Origin: Brachyspira suanatina
Lineage (GTDB): Bacteria; Spirochaetota; Brachyspiria; Brachyspirales; Brachyspiraceae
Direction of reading: 5' to 3'
NCBI RefSeq assembly: GCF_001049755.1
Contig: NZ_CVLB01000002.1
Location: forward strand, 109,743-173,742
DNA: 64,000 nucleotides
The translations under genes and the position numbers were made by a program. Position 1 is the stretch's first letter; the number at the start of each line of letters is the position of its first letter. The notes under the pieces are model-generated. The model did no database searches. It saw only the letters and a program-made list of their open reading frames with translations, and was not told where the DNA came from. Positions 40,986-50,861 of this stretch are shown one piece after another.

Positions 40986-42119
40986 CACAAATATTTATTT
41001 TTTGATATTATAAAATGTATAATAAATATTAAGTAAAATTATCTGTTATTTCAGACTCTCCATTAATTTCTAAACAATAAACTATCTCTAAGATTCATTA
41101 TCTAATATTTTAAATTGTACAAAAACAGACTCTTTGAAAACTGTTACTGTTCTTCCAGATAATAAATATAACTTTTAACTTGATAAGCTTCCTGTAATAT
41201 TAATTTTTCATTTTTTTTACATCACTATTATTATTTAATACATTTGTGTTTGTATTTGATTCATTATTTTCGAATCATTTTGTTTAGTATCATCATAAAT
41301 ATTGATTTTATTAATTTCTGTTAATAAGCTTATTTTGATACGTCAATTAATACTAAGATAATTAAACTCCTTCATCAAATTATTTTTATTCATCACATAA
41401 AATTTATATACCCATAAGATCTATACAATATAAAATTTCATATATACCATATAACGGTATATATGCTTTCATTTAATAGGATTAAAAATTACACATCTAA
41501 CAACAATAACTATTTTTAAAATAAAAATCAAAATAATCATTTCCAAAAGCATAAAAAAATAAAGGTAAAATATAATATATTTTCATAATAATTAATTATT
41601 TCAGAAAGCTGATTAATATTATCATCTTATAATGATTGTATAGTCTGATCTTTTATAGAATCGATATGTGATTTAATTTTTATAAAATTATCAGAATATA
41701 TAATTTTTTTTATTATCATTTTTACTCTACTGCCACAATTCTGACAAAATATAATACAACTACTTTTTTATACAAATAATCATTATACTAGTATAATAAT
41801 TTATGCTTATAAAATTTTTTGTAGTAGTTATTATTTTTTATTGGTTTTTATAAAAAAATTAAAAAAATTGATTAAATTTAAAATATTTAATTGATTTATA
41901 ATTTCATAGAGGTAAAAATTAAAATTATAGTATATTTTACTATAGTACAAAAACAAATAAAATAAATAATTTGTAAAGATATATTTTAAAAATTTTCAAG
42001 CAAATTATTTTTTTTTCGATATTTATGAAAGCATAATACTATATTTTACAACTATACTTGCAATAAAATTCATATATTGTTAAAATAAGTGTAAGTATTA
42101 TTATTGTAAAGAGTGTATA
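40986..42119. other. 1.1-kb gene-free AT-rich interval
   Basis: No intact gene is visible. The sequence looks like decayed coding DNA on the minus strand (see 41627-41758) followed by the leader of the chemotaxis operon. Stops interrupt all frames. The start of cheX has a weak ribosome binding site (AAAGAG). Confidence 0.6.
41627..41758 (-). pseudogene. Decayed zinc-ribbon gene fragment
   Basis: The minus strand reads IIFCQNCGSRVKMIIKK and then SHIDSIKDQTIQSL-stop in one frame. FCQNCGSRV is the usual N-terminus of zinc-ribbon proteins, but no start codon precedes it and the protein ends after ~40 codons. Further minus-strand sequence at ~41140-41400 looks like interrupted coding DNA. It is probably a relic. 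Confidence 0.4.
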
Positions 42120-42587
42120 ATGAGACTTGACTATATAAGACCATTTACAGATGCGTCCAATGAAATATTACAAAATTATATTAAAGACGGTATCAAAATC
42201 GGCGATATAACTTTAAAAGGTGATTTTGTAAATGCTTCTGGTATTATAGCTATAGTAGCATTATCAAATGATATAGTTGGTCATTTCATAATAGATATGG
42301 AGTTAGAAACTGCCAAAAAAATAATTTCTATAATGAATGACAGAGAAATAAAAGATATTGATAAATTATCATTATCTACATTACAGGAACTTGTTAATTT
42401 AATAGCAGGTCTTGCTGTAACAAAATTAGAAACAGATGGATATGATGTTGACATATCTCCACCTGTTATTATGAAAAGCAAAAATTTGGAAGTTTCGATA
42501 AGCGATTCGGAATTTCTGCATATAAAACTAGATACCTCTATTGGCGATTTTAATATATTAGTTGCCGTAGAATCAGAAAAGGAGTAA
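42120..42587 (+). CDS. cheX: CheX-like chemotaxis phosphatase
   Basis: The 155-residue protein has the CheC/CheX/FliY fold: an N-terminal DYIRPFTDASNEIL helix and the catalytic helix LQELVNLIAGLAVTKLE with Glu90 and Asn93 in the ExxN arrangement. CheX dephosphorylates CheY-P in spirochaetes and tunes flagellar reversal. Here it is directly followed by a CheY-type receiver (6-base gap) and CheR, its expected partners. It is the first gene of the presumed cheX-to-CYTH operon. Confidence 0.85.
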   Translation: MRLDYIRPFTDASNEILQNYIKDGIKIGDITLKGDFVNASGIIAIVALSNDIVGHFIIDMELETAKKIISIMNDREIKDIDKLSLSTLQELVNLIAGLAVTKLETDGYDVDISPPVIMKSKNLEVSISDSEFLHIKLDTSIGDFNILVAVESEKE

Positions 42588-42593
42588 AGAAAT

Positions 42594-43013
42594 ATGTCTG
42601 ACATTAATACAAAAGAAGCTGATGGTATAAATGAATTTGGAAAACCATACAAAGTTCTAATCGTAGATGACTCTGCATTTGTTGTTAAACAATTACAGCA
42701 AATCTTTGTATCAGAACAATACAATGTAGTTGGCACAGCAGAAAACGGAGAAGAAGGCGTACTTATGTATAAAGAATACAAGCCAGACTTAGTAACTATG
42801 GATATTACAATGCCTAAAATGGATGGTATTACTGCATTGACTAAAATAATAGAATACGATAAAAATGCTAAAGTTGTTATGGTTAGTGCTTTAGGTAAAG
42901 AGGATATGGTAAAAAAAGCACTTCTAGCTGGTGCTAAAAACTATATTACTAAGCCTTTAGACAGAAAAAAAGTTCTTGAACGTATAAAAATGGTTCTTGC
43001 AAAAAAACAATAA
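42594..43013 (+). CDS. cheY: CheY-like response regulator
   Basis: The 139-residue single receiver domain has Asp25-Asp26 (VLIVDDSAF), phospho-acceptor Asp70 (PDLVTMDITMPKMDG), Thr/Ser at VMVSALG and Lys120 (YITKPLDR). A ~19-residue N-terminal extension precedes the domain. With no output domain it acts by protein binding, most likely at the flagellar motor, and is the likely substrate of the CheX encoded 6 bases upstream. CheR follows 37 bases downstream. Confidence 0.88.
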   Translation: MSDINTKEADGINEFGKPYKVLIVDDSAFVVKQLQQIFVSEQYNVVGTAENGEEGVLMYKEYKPDLVTMDITMPKMDGITALTKIIEYDKNAKVVMVSALGKEDMVKKALLAGAKNYITKPLDRKKVLERIKMVLAKKQ

Positions 43014-43050
43014 TAATAATTTATTGCCTATTTGTTTGGAATAATTTATT

Positions 43051-43866
43051 TTGAATGAGCTAAAATTAACCGAAACACAATTTAATCTGTTTAAAGATTT
43101 TGTATATAGAGAAAGCGGTATATGTTTTAATGTTATCAATAAAATTATTTTAGAATCAAGAATAGCTTCTTCTATGAAAGAAAGAAATCTTGAAGTAGTT
43201 GAAGATTATTACAAGCTTGTTTCTTCAGATAAAGAAGAATTAAAAAAATTTTTAGATAACATTACTACAAATCTTACCAAATTTTTTAGAAATGAGTCGA
43301 ACTTTAAATTACTAAAAAATTATGTTCTCCCAAAAATAATGAAATACAAAAAACCTGGAGAACAAATAAGAATTTGGAGTGCCGGCTGTTCTACAGGAGA
43401 AGAACCCTACTCTATAGCAATAACTTGTTTGGAAACACCTGGTATAAAAGACAGAGATATAAAAATATTTGCTAGTGATTTATCTCTTAATTCCTTAGTA
43501 GCTGCTAAGGAAGGAAGATATGAGGGACATAAAGTAGAGAATGTTCCTAAAGAATATTTAAATAAATATTTTGATAAATTATCTTCCGGAGAGTACTCTA
43601 TAAAAAATGAGATAAAAAAATTAATAACTTTTGATTATCATAATTTAAGACATAGAGGCAGTCAATCAAATATGGATGTCATTTTCTGCAGGAATGTTCT
43701 CATATACTTTGATAATGAGTCTGTTAAACTTACAGTTAATAGATTTTATGATATACTAAATGAACATGGATTTTTATTTATAGGTCATAGTGAATCACTA
43801 TTCGGACTTGATACTAAATTTAAATTTAACAATATAGATAATTCAATAGTATATACTAAAAATTAG
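43051..43866 (+). CDS. cheR: CheR chemotaxis methyltransferase
   Basis: The 271-residue protein has the N-terminal helical CheR part (FKDFVYRESGICFNVINKIILESRI) and the SAM-binding domain with RIWSAGCSTGEEPYSIAI (GxGxxG region), LNSLVAAKEGRY and DVIFCRNVLIYFD. It methylates Glu residues of chemoreceptors. The frame begins at TTG 43051; a GGA lies 11 bases upstream, and no ATG fits better. Length is normal. It is in line with cheX and cheY. Confidence 0.92.
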   Translation: MNELKLTETQFNLFKDFVYRESGICFNVINKIILESRIASSMKERNLEVVEDYYKLVSSDKEELKKFLDNITTNLTKFFRNESNFKLLKNYVLPKIMKYKKPGEQIRIWSAGCSTGEEPYSIAITCLETPGIKDRDIKIFASDLSLNSLVAAKEGRYEGHKVENVPKEYLNKYFDKLSSGEYSIKNEIKKLITFDYHNLRHRGSQSNMDVIFCRNVLIYFDNESVKLTVNRFYDILNEHGFLFIGHSESLFGLDTKFKFNNIDNSIVYTKN

Positions 43867-43877
43867 GAGTTTTATTA

Positions 43878-44288
43878 ATGTTTTCAAAAAGAAATGATAA
43901 TACAGAATCTAATTCTATTATAGGTGAAGGATCCTTCTTTAAAGGTGAATTTACATTAAATGGTACATTAAGAATAGACGGATGTTATGAAGGTGAAAAA
44001 TTAGAAGTAGATAATGTTTTTGTAGGTGCCACAGGAAAAGTGAAATCAAATATAAAAGCCGTTTCTGCTGTTATAGAAGGGATAATAATTGGAAATATAG
44101 AGGCAAAAAATAGAGTAATGCTTATGCCTACAAGCAGAGTACTTGGAGAAATAAGAACACCTGAACTTATAATACAAAATGGAGTTATATTAGAAGGATT
44201 ATGTATAGTATCTCAAGACCCTCTTACAAATCCTAAAGAAACAATTTTAGGATTATATAATAATGGTAATACAGATAATCAAAATTAA
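43878..44288 (+). CDS. Bactofilin
   Basis: The 136-residue protein is one bactofilin domain: SIIGEGSFFKGEFTLNGTLRIDGCYEG, then repeating beta strands with GKVKSNIKAVSAVIEGIIIGNIEAKNRVMLMPTSRVLGEIRTPELIIQNGVILEG. Bactofilins polymerise without nucleotide into a right-handed beta helix and shape the cell or anchor flagella. It is encoded 11 bases after cheR and upstream of mreBCD, a layout fitting a link between taxis, flagella and cell shape. Confidence 0.9.
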   Translation: MFSKRNDNTESNSIIGEGSFFKGEFTLNGTLRIDGCYEGEKLEVDNVFVGATGKVKSNIKAVSAVIEGIIIGNIEAKNRVMLMPTSRVLGEIRTPELIIQNGVILEGLCIVSQDPLTNPKETILGLYNNGNTDNQN

Positions 44289-44311
44289 TTTATGGATTAT
44301 ATTAAATAATA

Positions 44312-45250
44312 ATGCCTTACCTATATAACGTTGAAAAAAAAATTAGCATACATATCATAGTAATAACTTTAATTGCTGCAATAACTACAATAGGAACTTC
44401 ATATATATTTATTTCTAACTATATAGAAAAAAAAAGATTAAAATCTATATATGATTATATGGAATCGGAAGATTATAATAATGCTTCTTTCTTATTCAAT
44501 GATCTTTACAGTAAAAGACCTTTAAATAAAAACATATTAATAACAGGAATAGATTTATACTATGATATTCTTATAAGATCCGATAAAAAAGAAATAATAG
44601 TAAATGCAAGTGAAAATATTATAAGATATGCCAATCAATTATTACTATCTTTTAAATTCATAAAAAATAAAAATATTATACATCAAAGATTGGCTTATAG
44701 TTATCAAAGGCTAGGATATGCATACTATATAGATTCATATAATTCATATATAGATGCCATAAATGAAGGAGATAGCAGAACTTCAACAGCTATAGAGTTA
44801 TCCAAAATTTGTTATGAAATAGGGTTATTCAAAGATGCAGTAAAATATTTAGAAGATGCTATTGATAGAGAATTAAAAGAAAATAGTGATAAATTCATAA
44901 ATATGGAATTATACTATGAACTTGCAAATGCATATGAAGGTGATAAGGATTATACAAAGGCCATACAGATATTATCATCTATGGAAAGTTTTAATAATAA
45001 TGCTATGCTTGAATCAAGAACCTATTTTAAATTAGGTAATTTATATTATAGACAAGGACTATACAAAGAAAGTGAATTTTTTTACAAAAAGGCTTTAGAG
45101 ATAGATGAAAAAAATCCTGATTTATATTATAGTATAGGAACTTTATATTTAGAAACTAAAAGAAGAAATGAAGCTGTAAAAATGTTTAGAGAAGCTATAA
45201 AAATAGATAATTCGTATAAGCCCGCTAGGGATACTTTAAGGAGATTATAA
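44312..45250 (+). CDS. Membrane-anchored TPR protein
   Basis: The 312-residue protein has one N-terminal membrane segment (ISIHIIVITLIAAITTIGTSYIFIS) followed by at least four TPR repeats (e.g. YYELANAYEGDKDYTKAIQIL; YFKLGNLYYRQGLYKESEFFYKKALEI; YYSIGTLYLETKRRNEAVKMFREAIKI). It is probably periplasmic or cytoplasmic-side, and binds partner proteins. It ends 3 bases before mreB, suggesting a role in assembly of the elongation machinery. Confidence 0.8.
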   Translation: MPYLYNVEKKISIHIIVITLIAAITTIGTSYIFISNYIEKKRLKSIYDYMESEDYNNASFLFNDLYSKRPLNKNILITGIDLYYDILIRSDKKEIIVNASENIIRYANQLLLSFKFIKNKNIIHQRLAYSYQRLGYAYYIDSYNSYIDAINEGDSRTSTAIELSKICYEIGLFKDAVKYLEDAIDRELKENSDKFINMELYYELANAYEGDKDYTKAIQILSSMESFNNNAMLESRTYFKLGNLYYRQGLYKESEFFYKKALEIDEKNPDLYYSIGTLYLETKRRNEAVKMFREAIKIDNSYKPARDTLRRL

Positions 45251-45253
45251 TAA

Positions 45254-46279
45254 ATGTTTAACTGGTTATATAATATGTTCTCAAGTGATATGGGAATAGA
45301 CTTAGGTACTGCTAATACTCTTGTATATGTAAAAGGAGAAGGAATTGTTTTAGCTGAACCTTCAGTGGTAGCTATAGAAAAGAGTACAGGAAATGTAATA
45401 GCTGTTGGAAATGAAGCTAAGCAAATGTTAGGTAAAGTACCTAATTCTATAGCAGCAATAAGACCTATGAGAGACGGAGTTATTGCTGACTTTGAAACTG
45501 TTGAAAAGATGATAAGATACTTTATTAATAAAGTACATAATAAAAGAACTTTAGTAAAGCCTAGAATAGCTATAGGTATACCTACAGGAATTACAGAAGT
45601 AGAAAGAAGAGCTGTAAGAGAAAGCTGCGAACAGGCAGGAGCTAGAACTATATTCTTAATAGAACAGGCAAGAGCTGCTGCTATTGGAGCTGATATGCCT
45701 ATAAATGAACCTCATGGTAATATGATTATAGAAATAGGCGGAGGTACTACAGAGGTGGCTGTTCTTTCACTTGGAAGTATGGTAAGAAGTGCTTCTATAC
45801 GTGTAGGAGGAGATGAGCTTGATGATGCTATTATCAAATATATGCAAAGAACTCACAACCTATATATCGGTGAAAAAACTGCTGAAGAGATAAAAATCAA
45901 TATAGGTCATGCTTATAAAGGTGATATATCTAAAACTATGGATATTAGAGGAAGAGACTCTGTATCAGGACTTCCTAAAACTCTTACAATAAATAGTGCA
46001 GAAATTAAAGATGCTATAGCTGATATATTAATAGAAATTTTAGAGGCTGTAAAATCAGTACTTAATCAGACACCGCCTGAAATTTCTGCAGATATTGTAG
46101 AAAGAGGCATAGTTATGAGCGGCGGTACTTCCCTACTCCCTGGTTTTACTGATTTGATATCTATGGAAACAGGAGTACCTGTAATTCTTGCTGAAAGCCC
46201 TCTTACTTGTGTTGCTATAGGATGCGGTAAATTCATAGAGGAAACTAAGAACTTAAAGAATTATAGAAGATACTCATAA
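45254..46279 (+). CDS. mreB: Rod-shape determining protein MreB
   Basis: The 341-residue actin homologue has phosphate-1 [28 protein letters not shown], phosphate-2 [18 protein letters not shown] and the adenosine motif [13 protein letters not shown]. It forms membrane-bound filaments that guide side-wall synthesis. ATG with AAGGAGATTATAATA in front. mreC and mreD follow, as in most bacteria. Confidence 0.97.
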   Translation: MFNWLYNMFSSDMGIDLGTANTLVYVKGEGIVLAEPSVVAIEKSTGNVIAVGNEAKQMLGKVPNSIAAIRPMRDGVIADFETVEKMIRYFINKVHNKRTLVKPRIAIGIPTGITEVERRAVRESCEQAGARTIFLIEQARAAAIGADMPINEPHGNMIIEIGGGTTEVAVLSLGSMVRSASIRVGGDELDDAIIKYMQRTHNLYIGEKTAEEIKINIGHAYKGDISKTMDIRGRDSVSGLPKTLTINSAEIKDAIADILIEILEAVKSVLNQTPPEISADIVERGIVMSGGTSLLPGFTDLISMETGVPVILAESPLTCVAIGCGKFIEETKNLKNYRRYS

Positions 46280-46326
46280 TCGGAAAAATTATAAAAGTTT
46301 TATTAATATAGCCGATATTCATATAC

Positions 46327-47214
46327 GTGAAACTTTTTATAAAACATAAATTATTAACTTTATATATACTGCTTAATCTTGTAGCAGGAATGCTTATGGT
46401 ATTAAATAGAAGTAATTTTGTATTTAATTTACAATCTATTTATGCACTTGGAGTATACCCTATTCAAAGCGCTACTAAAAGTGTATCAAGAGCATTTGTA
46501 TATCTTTATACTAGCATAACAGATATATTTACTCTTCAAAGTCAGGTACAAATATTAAGAGACAGAATAGCTGAATTAAGCGGTGCCGCATTAGAATATG
46601 AACAATTAAGTGCCGAAAATGAAAGACTTAGGGGATTATTAAATGAAGCTCCTACAGATGAATATCCTTTGGAATATGCTGAAATAGTTTCTAAAGACCC
46701 GCAGAATTTCTATACTACTATTGTTATAAATAAAGGCAGTGCTCATGGAATAGTAGTTGGAATGCCTGTTATATCTTATCAAAATGGATATAAAGGATTA
46801 GTAGGAAAAGTTGTTGAGGTTAGAAGATATAACAGCAGAATATTATCTTTGGTTGACCAAAGATCTCAAATATCCGTAATGCTTGAAAGCTCAAGAACTA
46901 CAGGTATAATGGTAGGTCAAAGCCCTAAATCCACTCAAACACATTTGCAGTATATAGATTTACAAATGGATGTTGAAGAAGGTGAAAGAGTTGTTACAAG
47001 CGGTATGGGCGGAGTATTTCCAAAAGGAATATTGGTTGGTACTATATTCAAAGTTGAAAAGAAAAATTACGGACTTTTCCACGATTTATATGTAGAGCCT
47101 GCTGTTAATTTCTCAACTTTAGAAAATGTTTATGTAATAAAAAAGATACCAGATCAAGAAATCATTATGCTTGCCAATGAAGAAGATGCAGAAGAAAATG
47201 GAGATGCCAAATGA
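46327..47214 (+). CDS. mreC: Rod-shape determining protein MreC
   Basis: The 295-residue protein starts at GTG, has one N-terminal membrane helix (LLTLYILLNLVAGMLMVLN), a coiled coil (~60-95, ALEYEQLSAENERLRGLLNEA) and the MreC beta domains with NFYTTIVINKGSAHGIVVGMPVIS and VVTSGMGGVFPKGILVGTI. It scaffolds elongation enzymes in the periplasm. It lies 47 bases after mreB and overlaps mreD by 4 bases. Confidence 0.95.
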   Translation: MKLFIKHKLLTLYILLNLVAGMLMVLNRSNFVFNLQSIYALGVYPIQSATKSVSRAFVYLYTSITDIFTLQSQVQILRDRIAELSGAALEYEQLSAENERLRGLLNEAPTDEYPLEYAEIVSKDPQNFYTTIVINKGSAHGIVVGMPVISYQNGYKGLVGKVVEVRRYNSRILSLVDQRSQISVMLESSRTTGIMVGQSPKSTQTHLQYIDLQMDVEEGERVVTSGMGGVFPKGILVGTIFKVEKKNYGLFHDLYVEPAVNFSTLENVYVIKKIPDQEIIMLANEEDAEENGDAK

Positions 47215-47750
47215 AAAGAATAGTAACAGTAGTAATTACAACTCTGATTTTGCTTCTTATACAATCATCTCCTGCCTATGATTTAATAAGAGTAGCATTA
47301 GGTGCTAAACCTGATTTGCTTTTGATTTTTTTAACATTCATAGCATTCAGATATGGTTCATTTGATGGAATAATATATGGTTTCATTATAGGACTTTTGC
47401 AAGATATTGTATCAAGCGGAACATTCGGATCTTATGCTATAATATTTCTTAATATTGGTTTTTTTGTAGGATTCTTTAATACAAGAATATTCATAAAACA
47501 AATTGCAGCTGGAATATTTGTAACTTTAGTAGGTTATCTAATAAAAATTGTAGCTTTATTTTTGGTAACTTCTATATATTCAGATCTATCAAATGTTGCT
47601 GTATTAATAAGATCAGAATTACTTGTAGGACTTCCTCTTACTGTTATATTATCTTCGCCAGCATTCATATTATTTGAAAAAGTTGCTCCTCTAATATATG
47701 ATAAGCAAAAAATACATGTTGATGACAGCACTAAGGAATATACAGAATAA
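47211..47750 (+). CDS. mreD: Rod-shape determining protein MreD
   Basis: This 179-residue membrane protein has 4-5 hydrophobic segments with the MreD pattern GAKPDLLLIFLTFIAFRYGSFDGIIYGFIIGLLQDIVSSGTFGSYA. Its ATG overlaps the mreC stop (ATGA), so translation is coupled. It ends where the CYTH gene begins. Confidence 0.92.
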   Translation: MKRIVTVVITTLILLLIQSSPAYDLIRVALGAKPDLLLIFLTFIAFRYGSFDGIIYGFIIGLLQDIVSSGTFGSYAIIFLNIGFFVGFFNTRIFIKQIAAGIFVTLVGYLIKIVALFLVTSIYSDLSNVAVLIRSELLVGLPLTVILSSPAFILFEKVAPLIYDKQKIHVDDSTKEYTE

Positions 47751-48302
47751 ATGGCAAACTCTGAAATTGAAATAAAAGCATATGTAAAAGATTTTGACTC
47801 TGTTTTAAACTTTCTCAAAAACAATGCCAAGTTCAAAAAAAAGTATTTTAAAAAAGATATTTATTATGCCAGAGAAGAAAGTATTAAAAAAGAAAATATA
47901 AAAACAAGCGACTGCATAAGACTTAGAGTAGAACATGGAGGATATACTTTCTGCACAAAAGAAAGAACTTTAATTGAAGGTGTAGAAGTTAATGAAGAAA
48001 TAGAAGTGAAAGTTAGCAAAAAAAAGGCAAGATTTATAATTAGCTTTTTATCAAAACTTCAGAAATATAAAGAATATGTAAAAAAAGAAAAAAAAGGTTA
48101 TGCTTTTATATATAAAAATGCTTTAGTAGAAATTTCAAAAATAAAAAATTTAGATAATTTTATAGAAATAGAATTTTTAAACTCAGATGAAACTATTGAA
48201 AATCAAATAGTTCAATTAAAATCAATATTAAATGAAATAGGTATAGATGAAAACTGTATAGAAACAGAACCATATATCAATCTACTTTCAAAAAAAAATT
48301 AA
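47751..48302 (+). CDS. CYTH-domain protein
   Basis: The 183-residue protein starts MANSEIEIKAYVKD, with the CYTH signature ExExK at residues 5-9. It continues with CIRLRVEHGGYTFCTKERTLIEGVEVNEEIEV and ends with KIKNLDNFIEIEF. CYTH enzymes act on triphosphates (class IV adenylate cyclase, thiamine triphosphatase, polyphosphate); which reaction applies is unknown. Its ATG directly follows the mreD stop, so it is the last gene of that operon. A cAMP role would fit the nearby cNMP-domain protein at 38417 but is inference. Confidence 0.85.
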   Translation: MANSEIEIKAYVKDFDSVLNFLKNNAKFKKKYFKKDIYYAREESIKKENIKTSDCIRLRVEHGGYTFCTKERTLIEGVEVNEEIEVKVSKKKARFIISFLSKLQKYKEYVKKEKKGYAFIYKNALVEISKIKNLDNFIEIEFLNSDETIENQIVQLKSILNEIGIDENCIETEPYINLLSKKN

Positions 48303-48388
48303 TATTATAATTTATAATTTCATTGAAAAAATAATTATATTATATATAATTCTAACCTATTCAGAATTACATATAAAATGGATCCTTT

Positions 48389-49405
48389 ATGAAAAAACTA
48401 TCATATCTTATAATATTTATTTTATTTACTTTTCCTATTTACGCTCAAAATATAGAAAATACTAATTCATTAGAAAATAAAATGAATAATTATAAAGAAA
48501 AAGTAAGTGTACAATGGAAATATAATCCTCTTAGAGTATATGAAACAGATAAATATTTCTCACCTTGGCTTGATCCTGATAATTATAATACTAGTTTTTG
48601 GTTTGGAGATATTTTAAACTCCAAAAGTTTATATCTAAATAAAAATTTTAATTTGGATAATATTGTTATGTACTTTAGTCCTAAATTGGCTGTAGACTTA
48701 GCACCTATAGCATTTAACATAGATGGAGATAAACATAGATTTAGAATAGGTGTAGCATACTCATTAAAATTGTTTTTTGGCAGCTATAAAAAAGGTCAAG
48801 ATCAGCTATATGGAGCAACTTTTTTATTTGGGAATTATATGCAAGTTGAAGCATATTTTGAATATATATTTAATAATGAATTAAAAGTAAGATTCGCTCC
48901 TCTAAGACATATCTGCGTTCATATAGGAGGAGATATACTTGGAGACAATACATTATATGATAAAAATAAGGAAGAATTCAGAGATGTTGGTTTTGAGCAA
49001 ATGCATTTATCTGCAAATTACAGATGGGGCTGGTTTTCATTCTATGGAGGAACATCATTTGCAATATCAAGTTTTGATATATCTAATTTAGTTAATTTAT
49101 TTAATATTTATGCCGGTACTGATGTAAGAATACCATTATGGGGTGAAATAAGTTTAATTACAGGAATTCATATAGGAGCATATTTAGATAGAATAAATTT
49201 AATAAATAGAACTAGTGGACTTGGACAAGGATATCATGTTACTGATAGATATGAAGAATGGACTCCTTCTATAGCTACAGGTATAGGTTTTGAAATATAT
49301 AGATTTGTAATAGGTGTAAAATATGAATATGCAAGATCAAAACAATTATATGCTTATAGAAAAATGGAAAGCAGAATAGGATTAGATGCAAGTTTATTTT
49401 TCTAA
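48389..49405 (+). CDS. Outer-membrane beta-barrel protein
   Basis: A signal peptide (MKKLSYLIIFILFTFPIYAQ) leads a 338-residue protein rich in alternating aromatic strands. Examples are RHICVHIGGDILGDNTLYDK, MHLSANYRWGWFSFYGGTSF and FEIYRFVIGVKYEYARSKQLYAYRKMESRIGLDASLFF, with a terminal Phe typical of barrel insertion signals. The layout is reminiscent of DUF1207-type envelope proteins. Function is unknown, possibly a porin. Confidence 0.75.
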   Translation: MKKLSYLIIFILFTFPIYAQNIENTNSLENKMNNYKEKVSVQWKYNPLRVYETDKYFSPWLDPDNYNTSFWFGDILNSKSLYLNKNFNLDNIVMYFSPKLAVDLAPIAFNIDGDKHRFRIGVAYSLKLFFGSYKKGQDQLYGATFLFGNYMQVEAYFEYIFNNELKVRFAPLRHICVHIGGDILGDNTLYDKNKEEFRDVGFEQMHLSANYRWGWFSFYGGTSFAISSFDISNLVNLFNIYAGTDVRIPLWGEISLITGIHIGAYLDRINLINRTSGLGQGYHVTDRYEEWTPSIATGIGFEIYRFVIGVKYEYARSKQLYAYRKMESRIGLDASLFF

Positions 49406-49504
49406 AATAATATTGAAAATATAATTAAATATTTTAATATTCAATTAATTGTACATGATGATTACAATATTTACTTTTAATAAAAACAGTATAAAATATA
49501 TACT

Positions 49505-50080
49505 ATGAAACATATTTTTATTATAATATTATTAATGTTTATTTCAAAAGTATCATACCCTTATGAATTAAGGCTAAATTTTTCAAGAAGCTATATATAT
49601 AATGATACACTATATGTTGATGTAAAAACTTTTTATGAGGATCAAATTTATCAAAATATCAAAAAATATATAGATAATGGAGTTGTAGTATTTATTAATT
49701 ATAGAGTAGATTTAATAAAAAAGAATTTGATTTTTGATGATAATATAAGAGAGATATATTTGTATAGAAAATTATATTATGACTTTTTTACTAAAGAATA
49801 TGTTGTTTTAAACTCAGAAACTATGAGAGAAATAAGAAATACAGACTTACAAATTCTGATTAAAAATATTTATCAAATAAATAGAATAGAAGTTATAAAT
49901 GTAAATAAGTTAAATAAAAATAATAGATATCTATTTAAAACTAGATTGTCAATTCAATTTCAAAATGCATATCCATATTTATCAGTATTTTTTAATATAA
50001 TAACTCCTATACAATATAGAATAAAATGGCTAAAATCTAGTGAATTTACAATTAAAGAGTTGTATTATAATAACATGTAA
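49505..50080 (+). CDS. DUF4390-like exported protein
   Basis: The 191-residue protein has a signal peptide (MKHIFIIILLMFISKVSYP), then LRLNFSRSYIYNDTLYVDVKTFYED, IDNGVVVFINYRVDLIKKN, LYRKLYYDFFTKEYVVL and a C-terminal half with YQINRIEVINVNKL. This is the order seen in DUF4390 proteins of unknown function. It is in the same direction as the flanking envelope genes but separated by ~100 bases on each side. Confidence 0.65.
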   Translation: MKHIFIIILLMFISKVSYPYELRLNFSRSYIYNDTLYVDVKTFYEDQIYQNIKKYIDNGVVVFINYRVDLIKKNLIFDDNIREIYLYRKLYYDFFTKEYVVLNSETMREIRNTDLQILIKNIYQINRIEVINVNKLNKNNRYLFKTRLSIQFQNAYPYLSVFFNIITPIQYRIKWLKSSEFTIKELYYNNM

Positions 50081-50185
50081 CTATTATTTATAATGAAAAA
50101 TCCGATTTTTAAACATAAAAATAGTTTTACTAAAAAACGATAAAACAATTTTTATTAAATATACTAAATATTATTGGGAGATAAT

Positions 50186-50782
50186 ATGCGTTTCTATATT
50201 AATATTTTAATTATCTCATTATTATTTACCATACCTGCATTCAATCAGGAGAATACAAGACTTGAAATAGTGAAATGGGCTAATTTCTATATGAATAAAA
50301 AATATAAATATAACCAAAGTGATACAATAACAAATCCTTTTTCAAAAGAAAAGAGGAAAGTAAATTTTGACTGTTCTGGATTTGTTAATGCTGTGTATTG
50401 GACTGCTATTGAAAAGCCTACTATAAAACTTCAAGGCTCAACAGAAAATATACACTATATTTTAGCTAAAGAAAATAAAATATATAAAAAAATTATGCCT
50501 AATATAGGAGATATAATATTTTTTGACGGAACTACAAATCCAAATAAAAAACTTACTCATTCAGGAATCGTTGTGAATATAGATGAAGATGAAACTATAA
50601 CTTATATTCATTCATCTACAAGCAAAGGCCCTGTTTTGGGCTATATGAATTTAAAGTACCCTGATTTAGCTATAAAAGATGGAAAGCCAATAAATAGTTA
50701 TCTTAGAAGAGGAGATGCTCCTTATTCATTGGCTTCACATTGTTTTAACAGTTATGGTACTGTTTTAGAAAAACCAAATTAA
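50186..50782 (+). CDS. NlpC/P60-family exported cysteine peptidase
   Basis: I use ATG 50186, behind GGGAG; the in-frame TTG at 50174 would add four residues. A signal peptide (MRFYINILIISLLFTIPAFN) is followed by FDCSGFVNAVYW with Cys63 as the nucleophile, and LTHSGIVVNID and TYIHSST supplying the His region. Length 198 residues. Such enzymes cleave peptidoglycan peptides in the periplasm. A paralogue follows at 50862. It lacks extra binding domains. Confidence 0.8.
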   Translation: MRFYINILIISLLFTIPAFNQENTRLEIVKWANFYMNKKYKYNQSDTITNPFSKEKRKVNFDCSGFVNAVYWTAIEKPTIKLQGSTENIHYILAKENKIYKKIMPNIGDIIFFDGTTNPNKKLTHSGIVVNIDEDETITYIHSSTSKGPVLGYMNLKYPDLAIKDGKPINSYLRRGDAPYSLASHCFNSYGTVLEKPN

Positions 50783-50861
50783 TATAAATAATAATATTGT
50801 AAATTGCCTTGACTTTTTACTAATATTTTATAAAATAATTTACTATGTATAAGAGTGTATT

